Positions 17,615-25,175 of a stretch of DNA of 60,780 bases are shown here, one piece after another. Numbering within the stretch: the stretch's first letter is position 1; each line of letters begins with the position of its first letter. The translations under genes were made by a program, and so were the position numbers. The notes below the pieces were generated by a model that was not told the origin of the DNA, did not search any database, and worked only from the letters and a program-made list of their open reading frames with translations. The stretch covers positions 1 to 60,780 of the forward strand of contig JAFVGK010000187.1 in NCBI GenBank assembly GCA_017475035.1, read 5' to 3'. Origin of the DNA: Blautia sp. Its GTDB lineage: Bacteria; Bacillota; Clostridia; Lachnospirales; Lachnospiraceae.

Positions 17615-17974
17615 ATGGCGAGCTTATACATTGGAGGGCAGGCAATGCCTGAACCCAAAAAGAATGGGCTGGACATAAAGCACGAAAAGATATGGTCGAA
17701 GAAAACGGGGCGCGGAAGTGACGGGACCATGCTGGGGGATATCATCGCGTACAAAACCACGCTGACGATCACCTGGCCGCCACTGTCACAGAGCGAGGCG
17801 GCGCTTATAGATGCTGCCGTCGCCCCCTCTTTTTTCAATGTCACATATAGAGAAGTGGGCGGCGCGGCGGTGACGAAAACCTTTTACTCCGATACCCCTT
17901 CTTACCCCGTATACAGCTATGTACAGGGTGTGTCCACCTACCAGGGCGTGCAGGTCCAGCTGATCGAACAATAA
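17615..17974 (+). CDS. Small tail protein between tape measure and hub
   Basis: This 119-residue beta-rich protein has a good ribosome site (AAGGAGGTGG). Segments such as KTTLTITWPPLSQSEAALID and a C-terminal YVQGVSTYQGVQVQLIEQ are like small distal tail or head-tail proteins of Firmicutes prophages. It occupies the distal tail (Dit) position but is shorter than a classic Dit, so the role is inferred from location only. Confidence 0.7.
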   Translation: MASLYIGGQAMPEPKKNGLDIKHEKIWSKKTGRGSDGTMLGDIIAYKTTLTITWPPLSQSEAALIDAAVAPSFFNVTYREVGGAAVTKTFYSDTPSYPVYSYVQGVSTYQGVQVQLIEQ

Positions 17975-17983
17975 GGAGATTAT

Positions 17984-18382
17984 ATGAAAATCACAGTAAG
18001 ACAGGCAATTGTTGCGGCAGATGCAATCGCGTCAATCAGGAACAAGTCTCTTCCGGTACGAGTGAGTTATGCACTCAACAAATCTTTCGCAGCGCTTTCC
18101 AGGGAACGGAATGCGGCGGACGAAGAGAGGATTAAGCTCTGCAAGAAGTACGCCGACAAGGACGAAGCCGGGGAACCGATTGTTACAGAGAATGCCTTCA
18201 AGATGACGGAAGAAAATGAAAAGGCATGCAACGCGGAATTTCGGGAGCTTCTGGAAACAGAAACGGAAGTGGATTTGTTTAAATTCCCGCTCTCTTATCT
18301 GGAGGCGGTGGAAACAGACAGCCGGTATGACGCCTTAACCGTAAGCGAACTGGATGCATTGTCGATGCTGATCGAAGAGTAA
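17984..18382 (+). CDS. DUF1617-like tail protein
   Basis: This 132-residue, mostly helical protein has the order ITVRQAIVAADAIASI, LSRERNAADEERIKLCKKY and a C-terminal LEAVETDSRYDALTVSELDALSMLIEE, which I recognise as the DUF1617 family of Firmicutes phages. Its genes lie near the tail hub. Function unknown. Confidence 0.7.
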   Translation: MKITVRQAIVAADAIASIRNKSLPVRVSYALNKSFAALSRERNAADEERIKLCKKYADKDEAGEPIVTENAFKMTEENEKACNAEFRELLETETEVDLFKFPLSYLEAVETDSRYDALTVSELDALSMLIEE

Positions 18383-18395
18383 AGGAGGCCGGGCC

Positions 18396-21300
18396 ATGTA
18401 CCAGGTGTCAGAAGCCTTCCAGGCGGCGGTTGCCAAAAACGGCAGGACATTCGAGGTAGAACTCCGCAAAGATGGTAATGTCATTGATGCCGCGGTGATG
18501 GCCATGCAATACAAGGGCGGAACCTTCGGGGAGTCCCGCTTTACGATTGGCGGCGCAGTGGCAAGTTATATAGAGTTGACACTGCGGCTGCCAGCTCCTG
18601 TATTGGCAAAGGCAGAAATTTCTGTTTACATTCGTCCCAAAGCCACACCGGCGGTAGAGTGGCTGCCGATGGGGCTATTTACATGCGACCGCCCTGAAGT
18701 GGACGGGGAGGATGTATCAATTACCGCTTATGATCGGATGATCAAACTGGAACGAAGTTACTTCTCAGCGCTGACTTATCCAACATCTTCTAACAACCTG
18801 TTGACGGAAATAAGCACACTTACAGGAGTACCGGTGAACTTACCAGGCAAGGAAGTGACATTCGGCTCCGCCCCCGTTGGTTATACCTGCAGGGAGGTTG
18901 TCTCCTATATCGCGCAACGTCTTGGAAAATTCGCCACAATAGACCGCACGGGGAATCTTTGTTTCAAAGGTTATGTCAGTTATGGAGCAAGTGTCCCATT
19001 TGGGAGATACTGGGATCCTTTTACCAGGTCGGAATACGACTATGAGCTTAGCGGCATTAAGTGCATAGTTGGCACGCAAGACAGCCAAGATGGCGGACAA
19101 GAACCCGTATATCTTCTGTCAGGGAACGAGACAAAACAGGTTATCACCATCGAAAATCCTTTTATGACACAGGATGATCTTGATCTTGTGTTCCGCTCGT
19201 TCGGTTCATCCTTTAAATTTCGCCCGGGGAACCTTTGGGCGATGGGGGACCCAACGGTAGAACCCGGAGACATCCTGACAATATATGAAGGCGAGACAGG
19301 GTATAGGGTTCCGGTCACATCTCTTGTGTTTGATTTTGACGGCGGCCTCGCCATGGAGATTGAAGGGACAGGCGCACCGGAATCAGATCAGGACGTCGAC
19401 ATCAAGGGCCCCACAATCAGAGCGGTAGACAGACTGACCGCACAGCTGATTGCTGCTGAAAAGATTCTTGCCCGAAAGATTGATGCGGACGAAGTCTCCG
19501 CGAATTATGTGACAGCGGCGGTATTCAATGGGCAGGTGGCGAACTTCAATACACTGAATGCTGATTACGCTGCGTTTAAAAGCGCCGCTACGGGGCGATT
19601 GACGGCCATAGAGGGAGATTTTGAGGAGCTGCAGACAGGAACCCTCACAGCACTGGAAGCCAGGATAGGCACGCTCGAAACAGGTGTCTTTTCTGCCGCG
19701 ACAGCTTCTATTGGAAGCCTCTCCACAGATATAGCAAATATCAGGTCTTTGTTGTCCGGAACGGCGGCAGCAACAAGCGCAGACGTCATTCGTCTGACCG
19801 CCAACAACGCTACTATCGACTCTGCTATGTTACGATCCGCCCTGATAAACGTGCTTTCTGTAAGTGATCTGATTGCCGGAAATATCAGTACAGACAGATT
19901 TACCGTCGGGTCAGATGATGGCTCTTTCCTGATTAACGGAAGTCTGTTACAGATCAAAGACGATGACGGCGTTGTCAGGATCCAGATCGGCAAAGACACA
20001 ACCGGAGATTTCACCTTTACGCTTTACGATGAAACTGGCAACGGACAGTTGATAAATGCAAACGGCATTCAACCCTCGGCGGTTTCCGACGGCCTGATAG
20101 TCGACAGAATGGTAAAAAGCATCGGGAGTGGATACAACGGTATTTCTGCAAACAAGCTGAATATATCTTCTGTGATCGGATCCATAAACAGTATTGGCGG
20201 TCTGAAAAGCTCCTCGGTTTACTTCGATGAGGAAGGCCAGACCCTTACGCAGGTTTATGCCCAGGTAAAATCCACCGCGGAACAGTCTGCGACATCCGCG
20301 GCACAATCTGCACAGGCAGCACAGGCGGCTTTGACGGCGATAGAGGGGATTTCCACACTGGATGCATTCGGCGTTTTCCTTTCCAATGATGCCCACGTGG
20401 TACACACATACAGCGACGGCGCTGGCGGAGATTGGTCAGACTGCGTCACTACTGTAACAGCGGTTATGGGCGACACGGATGTATCTGGCAGGGCGGCATT
20501 CACGCCCATTCCCTCCGAAGGAGTTTCCGGCACATGGGATCAGGCAACCAGAACATATCGAGTAACCGGCATGTCCACAAATGATGGGTATGTTGATTTT
20601 GATGTGGGTTACGGAACGAGGCGCAGATACCTCCTTTTACCAACCGGGGCAAGGCTGCTCATGCCATCCGGAGGGGCGGTTACAATAGCGGTCGGCGCAG
20701 CACATGTGACAAAGCGTTTCTCCATCAGCAAAGCGCCTGACGGGCGCGTTGGACTGTTCTACTCCCTTAGCGCTTCGGCGCTTGTCGTAAAACGGAAAGC
20801 AGACGGAGCCCTCCTGCCTGAAAGAATCGAATTCTCCGCAATCCAGATCAACGACGGAACAGCTTCTGCGTATCAAGGCGTTTTTGTTATTTATGAGACC
20901 GTAAATAACGAGGATTATGTAGAGAAATATCGATCATCTTCAGGGGAAACACATGTTGAATACACTATATCCGCTCCAACAGTAGAAGGGCTCCGGTGCG
21001 TGCTTCTCGATTCAACCGGGAACACATTAGATACACAGAGTGTTGTAGTTGTCGCTGATGCCGGGGAGATAGCAGCTGACGTTGCGGCTCTGTCAGATGG
21101 AATCACGGAAATCCAGGAAAGTGTCGAACAAACAGAACAGCGCCTTACGGATATAGAAACCGGCGTTGATGGGCTGCGGCTTTCTATCTCGGAAACCAAA
21201 AAGGAGATACATACAGTAACCGATGGGATTCTGCAATGGGAGCCTTACGATTCTGTCAATGAAGAAGCTGGTACAGCTCTGATTACCGCGAGAGTCCTGA

Positions 21301-21542
21301 AGTCTGGTGAAGATGTTACCAAAAGTTACCCTCCGGAATGGTACACCTACTGGAAAAAGAACGAAGAAGGCGTGGAATATCTGGGAAATGGATACACCCT
21401 TACGGTTCAGTTGGACAGCATGGACTTCTCTGGCGAGGTGCAAATGGTATTCACAACTTATAGCGACGCTCATCTGCTGGACGCAAGAAACAGACGCTTG
21501 TTGACTCCAGATAGAAAACGGTATGTAGTTTATAAATCTTAA
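18396..21542 (+). CDS. Tail hub / tail-associated protein
   Basis: This 1048-residue protein has a hub-like N-terminal half (about 1-330) with IELTLRLPAPVLAKAEISVYI, GLFTCDRPEVDGEDVSI and MGDPTVEPGDILTIYEGE, resembling gp27-like hub proteins that seal the tail tip. The middle (about 345-510) is helical and Ala/Thr-rich, likely trimeric coiled coil. Later parts are beta-sandwich modules, and the final residues are a RRLLTPDRKRYVV peptide that also occurs inside the fibre gene at about 26485. It precedes the DGR target gene, consistent with a baseplate that carries variable receptor-binding proteins. Confidence 0.85.
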   Translation: MYQVSEAFQAAVAKNGRTFEVELRKDGNVIDAAVMAMQYKGGTFGESRFTIGGAVASYIELTLRLPAPVLAKAEISVYIRPKATPAVEWLPMGLFTCDRPEVDGEDVSITAYDRMIKLERSYFSALTYPTSSNNLLTEISTLTGVPVNLPGKEVTFGSAPVGYTCREVVSYIAQRLGKFATIDRTGNLCFKGYVSYGASVPFGRYWDPFTRSEYDYELSGIKCIVGTQDSQDGGQEPVYLLSGNETKQVITIENPFMTQDDLDLVFRSFGSSFKFRPGNLWAMGDPTVEPGDILTIYEGETGYRVPVTSLVFDFDGGLAMEIEGTGAPESDQDVDIKGPTIRAVDRLTAQLIAAEKILARKIDADEVSANYVTAAVFNGQVANFNTLNADYAAFKSAATGRLTAIEGDFEELQTGTLTALEARIGTLETGVFSAATASIGSLSTDIANIRSLLSGTAAATSADVIRLTANNATIDSAMLRSALINVLSVSDLIAGNISTDRFTVGSDDGSFLINGSLLQIKDDDGVVRIQIGKDTTGDFTFTLYDETGNGQLINANGIQPSAVSDGLIVDRMVKSIGSGYNGISANKLNISSVIGSINSIGGLKSSSVYFDEEGQTLTQVYAQVKSTAEQSATSAAQSAQAAQAALTAIEGISTLDAFGVFLSNDAHVVHTYSDGAGGDWSDCVTTVTAVMGDTDVSGRAAFTPIPSEGVSGTWDQATRTYRVTGMSTNDGYVDFDVGYGTRRRYLLLPTGARLLMPSGGAVTIAVGAAHVTKRFSISKAPDGRVGLFYSLSASALVVKRKADGALLPERIEFSAIQINDGTASAYQGVFVIYETVNNEDYVEKYRSSSGETHVEYTISAPTVEGLRCVLLDSTGNTLDTQSVVVVADAGEIAADVAALSDGITEIQESVEQTEQRLTDIETGVDGLRLSISETKKEIHTVTDGILQWEPYDSVNEEAGTALITARVLKSGEDVTKSYPPEWYTYWKKNEEGVEYLGNGYTLTVQLDSMDFSGEVQMVFTTYSDAHLLDARNRRLLTPDRKRYVVYKS

Positions 21543-21556
21543 AGCAGGAGGACTAT

Positions 21557-22912
21557 ATGGCAGATATCTCAGATGTATATGTTAAAGATCTAACCGCTGA
21601 AACTCTGGATTCTCTTAATGGTTCCGAGGGTGTGGTTGGTTTTGACACTGTAGAGGGTAAGCAAATCCCCGTAAATGTGCTGTCGAGGTATGCGGTAGAA
21701 AAACAGGCGATCACCGTCAACGGCTCAAACAAGACCGTACAGGCGGGTCTTAATGATCTGTACGGGATTACCGATGACCTGGCAGCTTCTATCGCGGCGG
21801 CCAGGGAAGATATCAGCTGGTTGGAAATCGCCAACGATATGCGTACAGGGAAGACGGGAAAGTACAATATTGGTGATACGATCACGGAGCCGTGGACAGA
21901 TACGACGTTGGACAGAGCCTACGATAATCCTTGGCGGGTAAACCACTTTGGATCCGTAGAAACACAAGGCGGGGTCACATTGCCGGGCATGTGGTTGCAG
22001 AATGTGTATGCGCATCCCTTCGGAGTGCAGTTCAGCCATCAGAGGGCGTTTTACAAATGCCCATCCGGATTAGCTGCTGGAACATACTATGTGACCCTTG
22101 GCGCATCCTGGGGAAGCAAAGATGCTGTCGCAGACACATCGTGGAATTTTACTCTGACAAAAGCAGTCCCCGCGGGCGGCAGGCTTGCCGGCTTCTACCA
22201 AATGCCAGATGCGCTTTCGTCCACCTGGCAGGTACACGTTTTTGCAGCTGATGGTATCACGGAACTTGAGGTCGCCAATATATCGAGCGGAGCTTCTGGA
22301 ACCAACCTGGGGACACTTGCCTTAAACACAAGAAACGGAAATCTTAACAGCATGCAGGAGACCGGATACGGATGGAATAACTGGGCACATTCTGCGCTGA
22401 GGCAGTATCTGAATTCGGACAAAGGAATCGGAGAATGGTGGGAACCGCAGGATGAATGGGATATCCGGCCGGATCAGCTTGCGACAAAACCGGGATACTT
22501 GACCGGCTTGCCAGATGGTATGAAGGCAATGCTTGTACCAACGAAGACCGTTACATATTCAAACACAGTGCAAGATGGCGGGGGTGCGGAAATAACTTAC
22601 GACAAAGTATCCTTGATATCTTTGCAACAGGCATATATTGTTCCGCAGATCCAGGGCGAAGGCGAAGCCCATGACTATTGGAAACAGGCACTGGGCACAG
22701 AAACCCCGTTTGACACCGGAAGCAATCATGTCAGCGACGCGTTAAAACACTATGCGGTAGAAAACCACGCATCAGCTCAGACCGTCCGTTTACGTTCCGC
22801 GAACCGTGGCACCGCGACCAACGCCTGGTACATGAACTCGGGCGGGTATGTCAACTACTACTACTTCGCGAGCTATGCGTATAGGTTCGCCCCGCTTGTG
22901 TTCATCGGTTAA
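21557..22912 (+). CDS. DGR target: tail tip protein with lectin-like variable C-terminus
   Basis: This is a 451-residue protein. Residues 1-95 are a trimer-like helical N-terminus, with an MADISDVYVKDLTAE start that likely docks on the baseplate. The C-terminal part from about residue 260 (NGNLNSMQETGYGWNNWAHSA and WWEPQDEWDIRP) has the DUF6273/formylglycine-enzyme-like C-type lectin fold seen in DGR targets, and ends RFAPLVFIG. Variable codons produce Thr, Tyr and Phe where TR encodes Asn. In this VR the diversified positions are mainly aromatic (Tyr, Tyr, Tyr, Phe, Tyr, Tyr), as in many ligand-binding DGR surfaces. Confidence 0.92.
   Translation: MADISDVYVKDLTAETLDSLNGSEGVVGFDTVEGKQIPVNVLSRYAVEKQAITVNGSNKTVQAGLNDLYGITDDLAASIAAAREDISWLEIANDMRTGKTGKYNIGDTITEPWTDTTLDRAYDNPWRVNHFGSVETQGGVTLPGMWLQNVYAHPFGVQFSHQRAFYKCPSGLAAGTYYVTLGASWGSKDAVADTSWNFTLTKAVPAGGRLAGFYQMPDALSSTWQVHVFAADGITELEVANISSGASGTNLGTLALNTRNGNLNSMQETGYGWNNWAHSALRQYLNSDKGIGEWWEPQDEWDIRPDQLATKPGYLTGLPDGMKAMLVPTKTVTYSNTVQDGGGAEITYDKVSLISLQQAYIVPQIQGEGEAHDYWKQALGTETPFDTGSNHVSDALKHYAVENHASAQTVRLRSANRGTATNAWYMNSGGYVNYYYFASYAYRFAPLVFIG
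22772..22900 (+). repeat. DGR variable repeat (VR), 129 bp
   Basis: Aligned with TR (offset 645 before the indel), substitutions occur at TR 23427, 23457 and 23463 (A to C), 23501, 23504 and 23507 (A to T), 23516 and 23522 (A to T), and 23537 (A to C). There is also one extra codon TTC at 22865-22867, plus a possible A-to-T at the first position. No substitution affects a G, C or T of TR. VR ends 9 nt before the stop codon. Confidence 0.95.
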
Positions 22913-22922
22913 TCCTATCATC

Positions 22923-22946
22923 CCCCGGCGCACACCTGCGCCGGGG
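22923..22946. other. DGR target hairpin/cruciform
   Basis: CCCCGGCGCA and TGCGCCGGGG form a perfect 10-bp stem with four-base loop CACC, starting 22 nt after VR and 10 nt after the target stop codon. In the BPP-1 DGR an inverted repeat of this size just downstream of VR is needed for efficient retrohoming. There is no T tract, so it is not a good terminator. Confidence 0.8.
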
Positions 22947-22963
22947 CTGTGGAAGGAGGAAAC

Positions 22964-23398
22964 ATGTCTGTTAATGTAGGACAACGTAATGTACCTGATA
23001 CACCGTCAAACAAGATGCTTTATGCGGTTGATCGTGCGGCTAAGCTTGCTGCGCATACAATCACGATTTGCGCAAATCCGAAAATATTTTTACCGGAGTA
23101 TCAACATATCACACAGGAGATCGTAAATACCTCGGTTGAGATTTACAAAGATGCCTGGACCGCCAACAATATCGTGGTAAAAATCCCTGATGACTGGATT
23201 ACCAGGCGGCGCATGCAACTACTTGCCATTTCAAAATGCAACGCGCTTCTCGCGCTGATAGGTCTGGCCAAGATGCTTTACCATTTGCGCAGTAAGAAAG
23301 TGAAATGCTGGGCGACGATGACAATTGAAACCCGGGGCCTTCTGCGAAAGTGGCACGAGGCAGACCGGAAAAGGTATGGGGATCTTTTGAAGCAATAA
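22964..23398 (+). CDS. avd: DGR accessory variability determinant (Avd)
   Basis: This 144-residue protein starts at ATG 22964 with GGAAGGAGG at 22951-22959; the upstream GTG is inside the ribosome site. It is an all-helical, basic protein with AVDRAAKLAAHTITI, a central WITRRRMQLLAISKCNALLALIG helix pair and a C-terminal KWHEADRKRYGDLLK helix, matching the four-helix-bundle Avd family. Avd forms a positively charged pentamer that binds the reverse transcriptase and TR RNA. It lies between VR and TR as in BPP-1 type DGRs. Confidence 0.88.
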   Translation: MSVNVGQRNVPDTPSNKMLYAVDRAAKLAAHTITICANPKIFLPEYQHITQEIVNTSVEIYKDAWTANNIVVKIPDDWITRRRMQLLAISKCNALLALIGLAKMLYHLRSKKVKCWATMTIETRGLLRKWHEADRKRYGDLLKQ

Positions 23399-23691
23399 AA
23401 ACTTGGGACACAGGCTACAGCTCAGAACGTCCGTTTACGTTCCGCGAACCGTGGCAACGCGAACAACGCCTGGTACATGAACTCGGGCGGGTATGTCAAC
23501 AACAACAACGCGAGCAATGCGAATAGGTTCGCCCCGATTGTGCAAGAAGGCCGGCAATAAAATCATCACATAGTGACGACTGACTGGCAAAACGAACACA
23601 AGGAGCCGAAATCCCTGCTGAAAAGCTAAACAACGACGGCACGACACGCGGTATCAAAGGTATACTGCGTTATCAGCGTGTTTTTAAATAT
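23399..23691 (+). ncRNA. DGR RNA region (TR plus spacer)
   Basis: This 293-nt stretch between avd and the RT start contains TR and then about 149 nt of spacer. In characterised DGRs, TR and spacer are transcribed as one structured RNA and the spacer primes or positions cDNA synthesis. The short frames here are not preceded by ribosome sites. Ends of the RNA cannot be fixed from sequence; it may extend into both flanking genes. Confidence 0.75.
23417..23542 (+). repeat. DGR template repeat (TR), 126 bp
   Basis: The 126-bp stretch carries 34 adenines, including AAC/AAT codons at the positions that vary in VR. It contains four tandem AAC triplets (23498-23509) where VR has five corresponding codons. 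Homology to VR stops after GTG at 23540-23542. Confidence 0.95.
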
Positions 23692-24756
23692 ATGAGAAAA
23701 GAAGAAATCACAGACGCAGATGAATTGTTTGATTCCATGAAAAAATGCAGGAAAAGCGTAGGTTGGAAACCATCGGTCATAAGCTTCTGTCTGAATGGCG
23801 TCGAAAAGACGATGAAAATGGAAATGGATATAAAAAATGGGAAGTGGAAGAACGGAAAGCCAAGGCCAATCACCATTACCTATCCCAAAAGAAGAGAAGG
23901 GTTAAGCATACAATTCACGGACAGAGTGTACCAGAGAAGCCTGAACGACAATAGTGTCTATCCAGAAACCACAAGATCTTTTATATATGATAATTGCGCC
24001 TGTCAGAGAGGAAAAGGCACGAGCTTCGCCAGAAAACGGATAAAACAGTTCATCAAACACTTTGCTGCAAAAGGTGGTTATGTGCTTCATATAGATATAA
24101 AGGGTTACTATCCGAATATGAGGCATGACAAGGTAAAAGAAATGTTTGCAAAACGCCTGAAACCAGATATTTACAAAATGGTTGCAGACGTTCTTGACAC
24201 ACAGTATTCCGGAAGTGTGGGATACAATCCCGGAAGCCAGATGGTGCAGATTGCCGGTATCGCGTTGCTAGACAGACTGGACCATTTTATAAAAGAAAAA
24301 TGCCGTGCAAGATATTATATTCGATACATGGACGATATTTATGTCTTACACGAGGATGAAAAAGTTTTAAACCACATATTATCGGAGGCCGAGGTCCTGT
24401 TGGCAGACCTTGGTTTTGAGACAAACAAAAAGAAAACAATGATCTCGAAGCTGTCAGACGGTTTCATGTTTCTCGGATTCAACTATCGCGTTACTGCCAC
24501 CGGGAAAATAGTCACGACGCTTGATCCGAAGAATATTAAGCATGAGAGGCAAAAGCTTGCCCGAATGGTACAGAAAGCAAAGCAAGGATTTATTAGCAGG
24601 GCTAAAGTTGATGAATGCTATCACTCGTGGAAGAACCACGCCTCTTACGGGAACTCATACAATCTGTTGAAAAGAATGGATGAGTACTATAAAAATCTTT
24701 GGAGGGATTCAGAAAATGGCGAAACTGAACAAAAGAACAATGGCAATCAGCGATGA
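23692..24756 (+). CDS. DGR reverse transcriptase
   Basis: This 354-residue protein shows the RT palm and fingers motifs. LHIDIKGYYPNM holds the first catalytic Asp, YMDD at residues 212-215 is the active site, and GSQMVQIAG at 180-188 carries the SQ signature distinguishing DGR enzymes from group II intron and retron RTs. A C-terminal thumb-like region ends near residue 340. ATG 23692 is the first start codon in frame. No Shine-Dalgarno is visible, and the frame is open upstream to 23584 without ATG, GTG or TTG, so initiation is weak or unusual. The 3' end overlaps a small tail gene. Confidence 0.95.
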   Translation: MRKEEITDADELFDSMKKCRKSVGWKPSVISFCLNGVEKTMKMEMDIKNGKWKNGKPRPITITYPKRREGLSIQFTDRVYQRSLNDNSVYPETTRSFIYDNCACQRGKGTSFARKRIKQFIKHFAAKGGYVLHIDIKGYYPNMRHDKVKEMFAKRLKPDIYKMVADVLDTQYSGSVGYNPGSQMVQIAGIALLDRLDHFIKEKCRARYYIRYMDDIYVLHEDEKVLNHILSEAEVLLADLGFETNKKKTMISKLSDGFMFLGFNYRVTATGKIVTTLDPKNIKHERQKLARMVQKAKQGFISRAKVDECYHSWKNHASYGNSYNLLKRMDEYYKNLWRDSENGETEQKNNGNQR

Positions 24757-24880
24757 GGTAGAATTAAAGACTTTAAAGGCGAAGGTCGCCGAGCAGAGCG
24801 CCCTGATCGATTACCTGGCGGCGATGACAGATGTGGAAATCCCGTTTGATGAGGGGGGAGAAGATGAGCAGGAGTTATAA
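24716..24880 (+). CDS. Small coiled-coil protein before XkdX
   Basis: This 54-residue protein starts at ATG 24716 with GGAGGG upstream, inside the end of the RT gene. It contains a helix rich in Leu, Lys and Glu (ELKTLKAKVAEQSALIDYLAA) and an acidic tail. Short helical proteins like this usually precede XkdX in Firmicutes prophages. Function unknown. Confidence 0.75.
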   Translation: MAKLNKRTMAISDEVELKTLKAKVAEQSALIDYLAAMTDVEIPFDEGGEDEQEL

Positions 24881-24998
24881 CAAGGTAAAATATTACTATG
24901 TTTATGGTATGTGGACAAAGGGCATGGTTCGCAACGTTGTTGGCAGGTTGATTACAAAAGATGAATACGCTCTGATCACGGGGGAAGATTATGAATGA
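24864..24998 (+). CDS. xkdX: XkdX family protein
   Basis: This 44-residue protein is recognisable by YVYGMWTKGMVRNVV and the C-terminal KDEYALITGEDYE, the conserved core of the XkdX family. These are small proteins of unknown role found next to tail fibre genes in PBSX-like and related phages. The start ATG 24864 is preceded by GGGGGGAG and overlaps the previous gene; the stop overlaps the next gene's start. Confidence 0.88.
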   Translation: MSRSYNKVKYYYVYGMWTKGMVRNVVGRLITKDEYALITGEDYE

Positions 24999-25167
24999 TC
25001 CCGTTCACATCATACAAAAACTATGGTCCGCCATTTATGATTTGCTTCTATATGCAAAGGGCACTCCAGTAAAGGGACTGGAAGAAATTGAAACAGAACT
25101 GGATGTACTGGAATATTTATGCAGGCCCTTTGCCCTTGATGCGTATATCCCGGCAGGACCGATGTAA
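24991..25167 (+). CDS. Small tail-module protein
   Basis: This 58-residue protein starts at ATG 24991, with GGGGGAAG just upstream and 8 nt overlap with XkdX. The sequence is helical and amphipathic (HIIQKLWSAIYDLLLYAKG, LEEIETELDVLEYLC). Gene-tight packing on both sides argues that it is real. No recognisable family. Confidence 0.65.
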   Translation: MNDPVHIIQKLWSAIYDLLLYAKGTPVKGLEEIETELDVLEYLCRPFALDAYIPAGPM

Positions 25168-25175
25168 GAAAGAAG

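Larger units (their letters stand above)
21557..24756 (+). other. Diversity-generating retroelement (target, hairpin, Avd, TR, RT)
   Basis: All DGR parts lie in the standard order on one strand: target gene with VR at its 3' end, hairpin, avd, TR and reverse transcriptase. Known DGRs copy TR RNA with adenine-specific errors and replace VR through retrohoming, leaving TR unchanged. Here every VR/TR base substitution within the repeat is at a TR adenine. The element sits inside the tail module, so it would diversify a phage receptor-binding protein. Confidence 0.95.

Noticed and set aside
23417-23542. Template repeat as a piece of a second target gene
   Set aside because: It has no start or protein context, keeps all adenines and is placed between avd and RT, which fits TR and not a VR.
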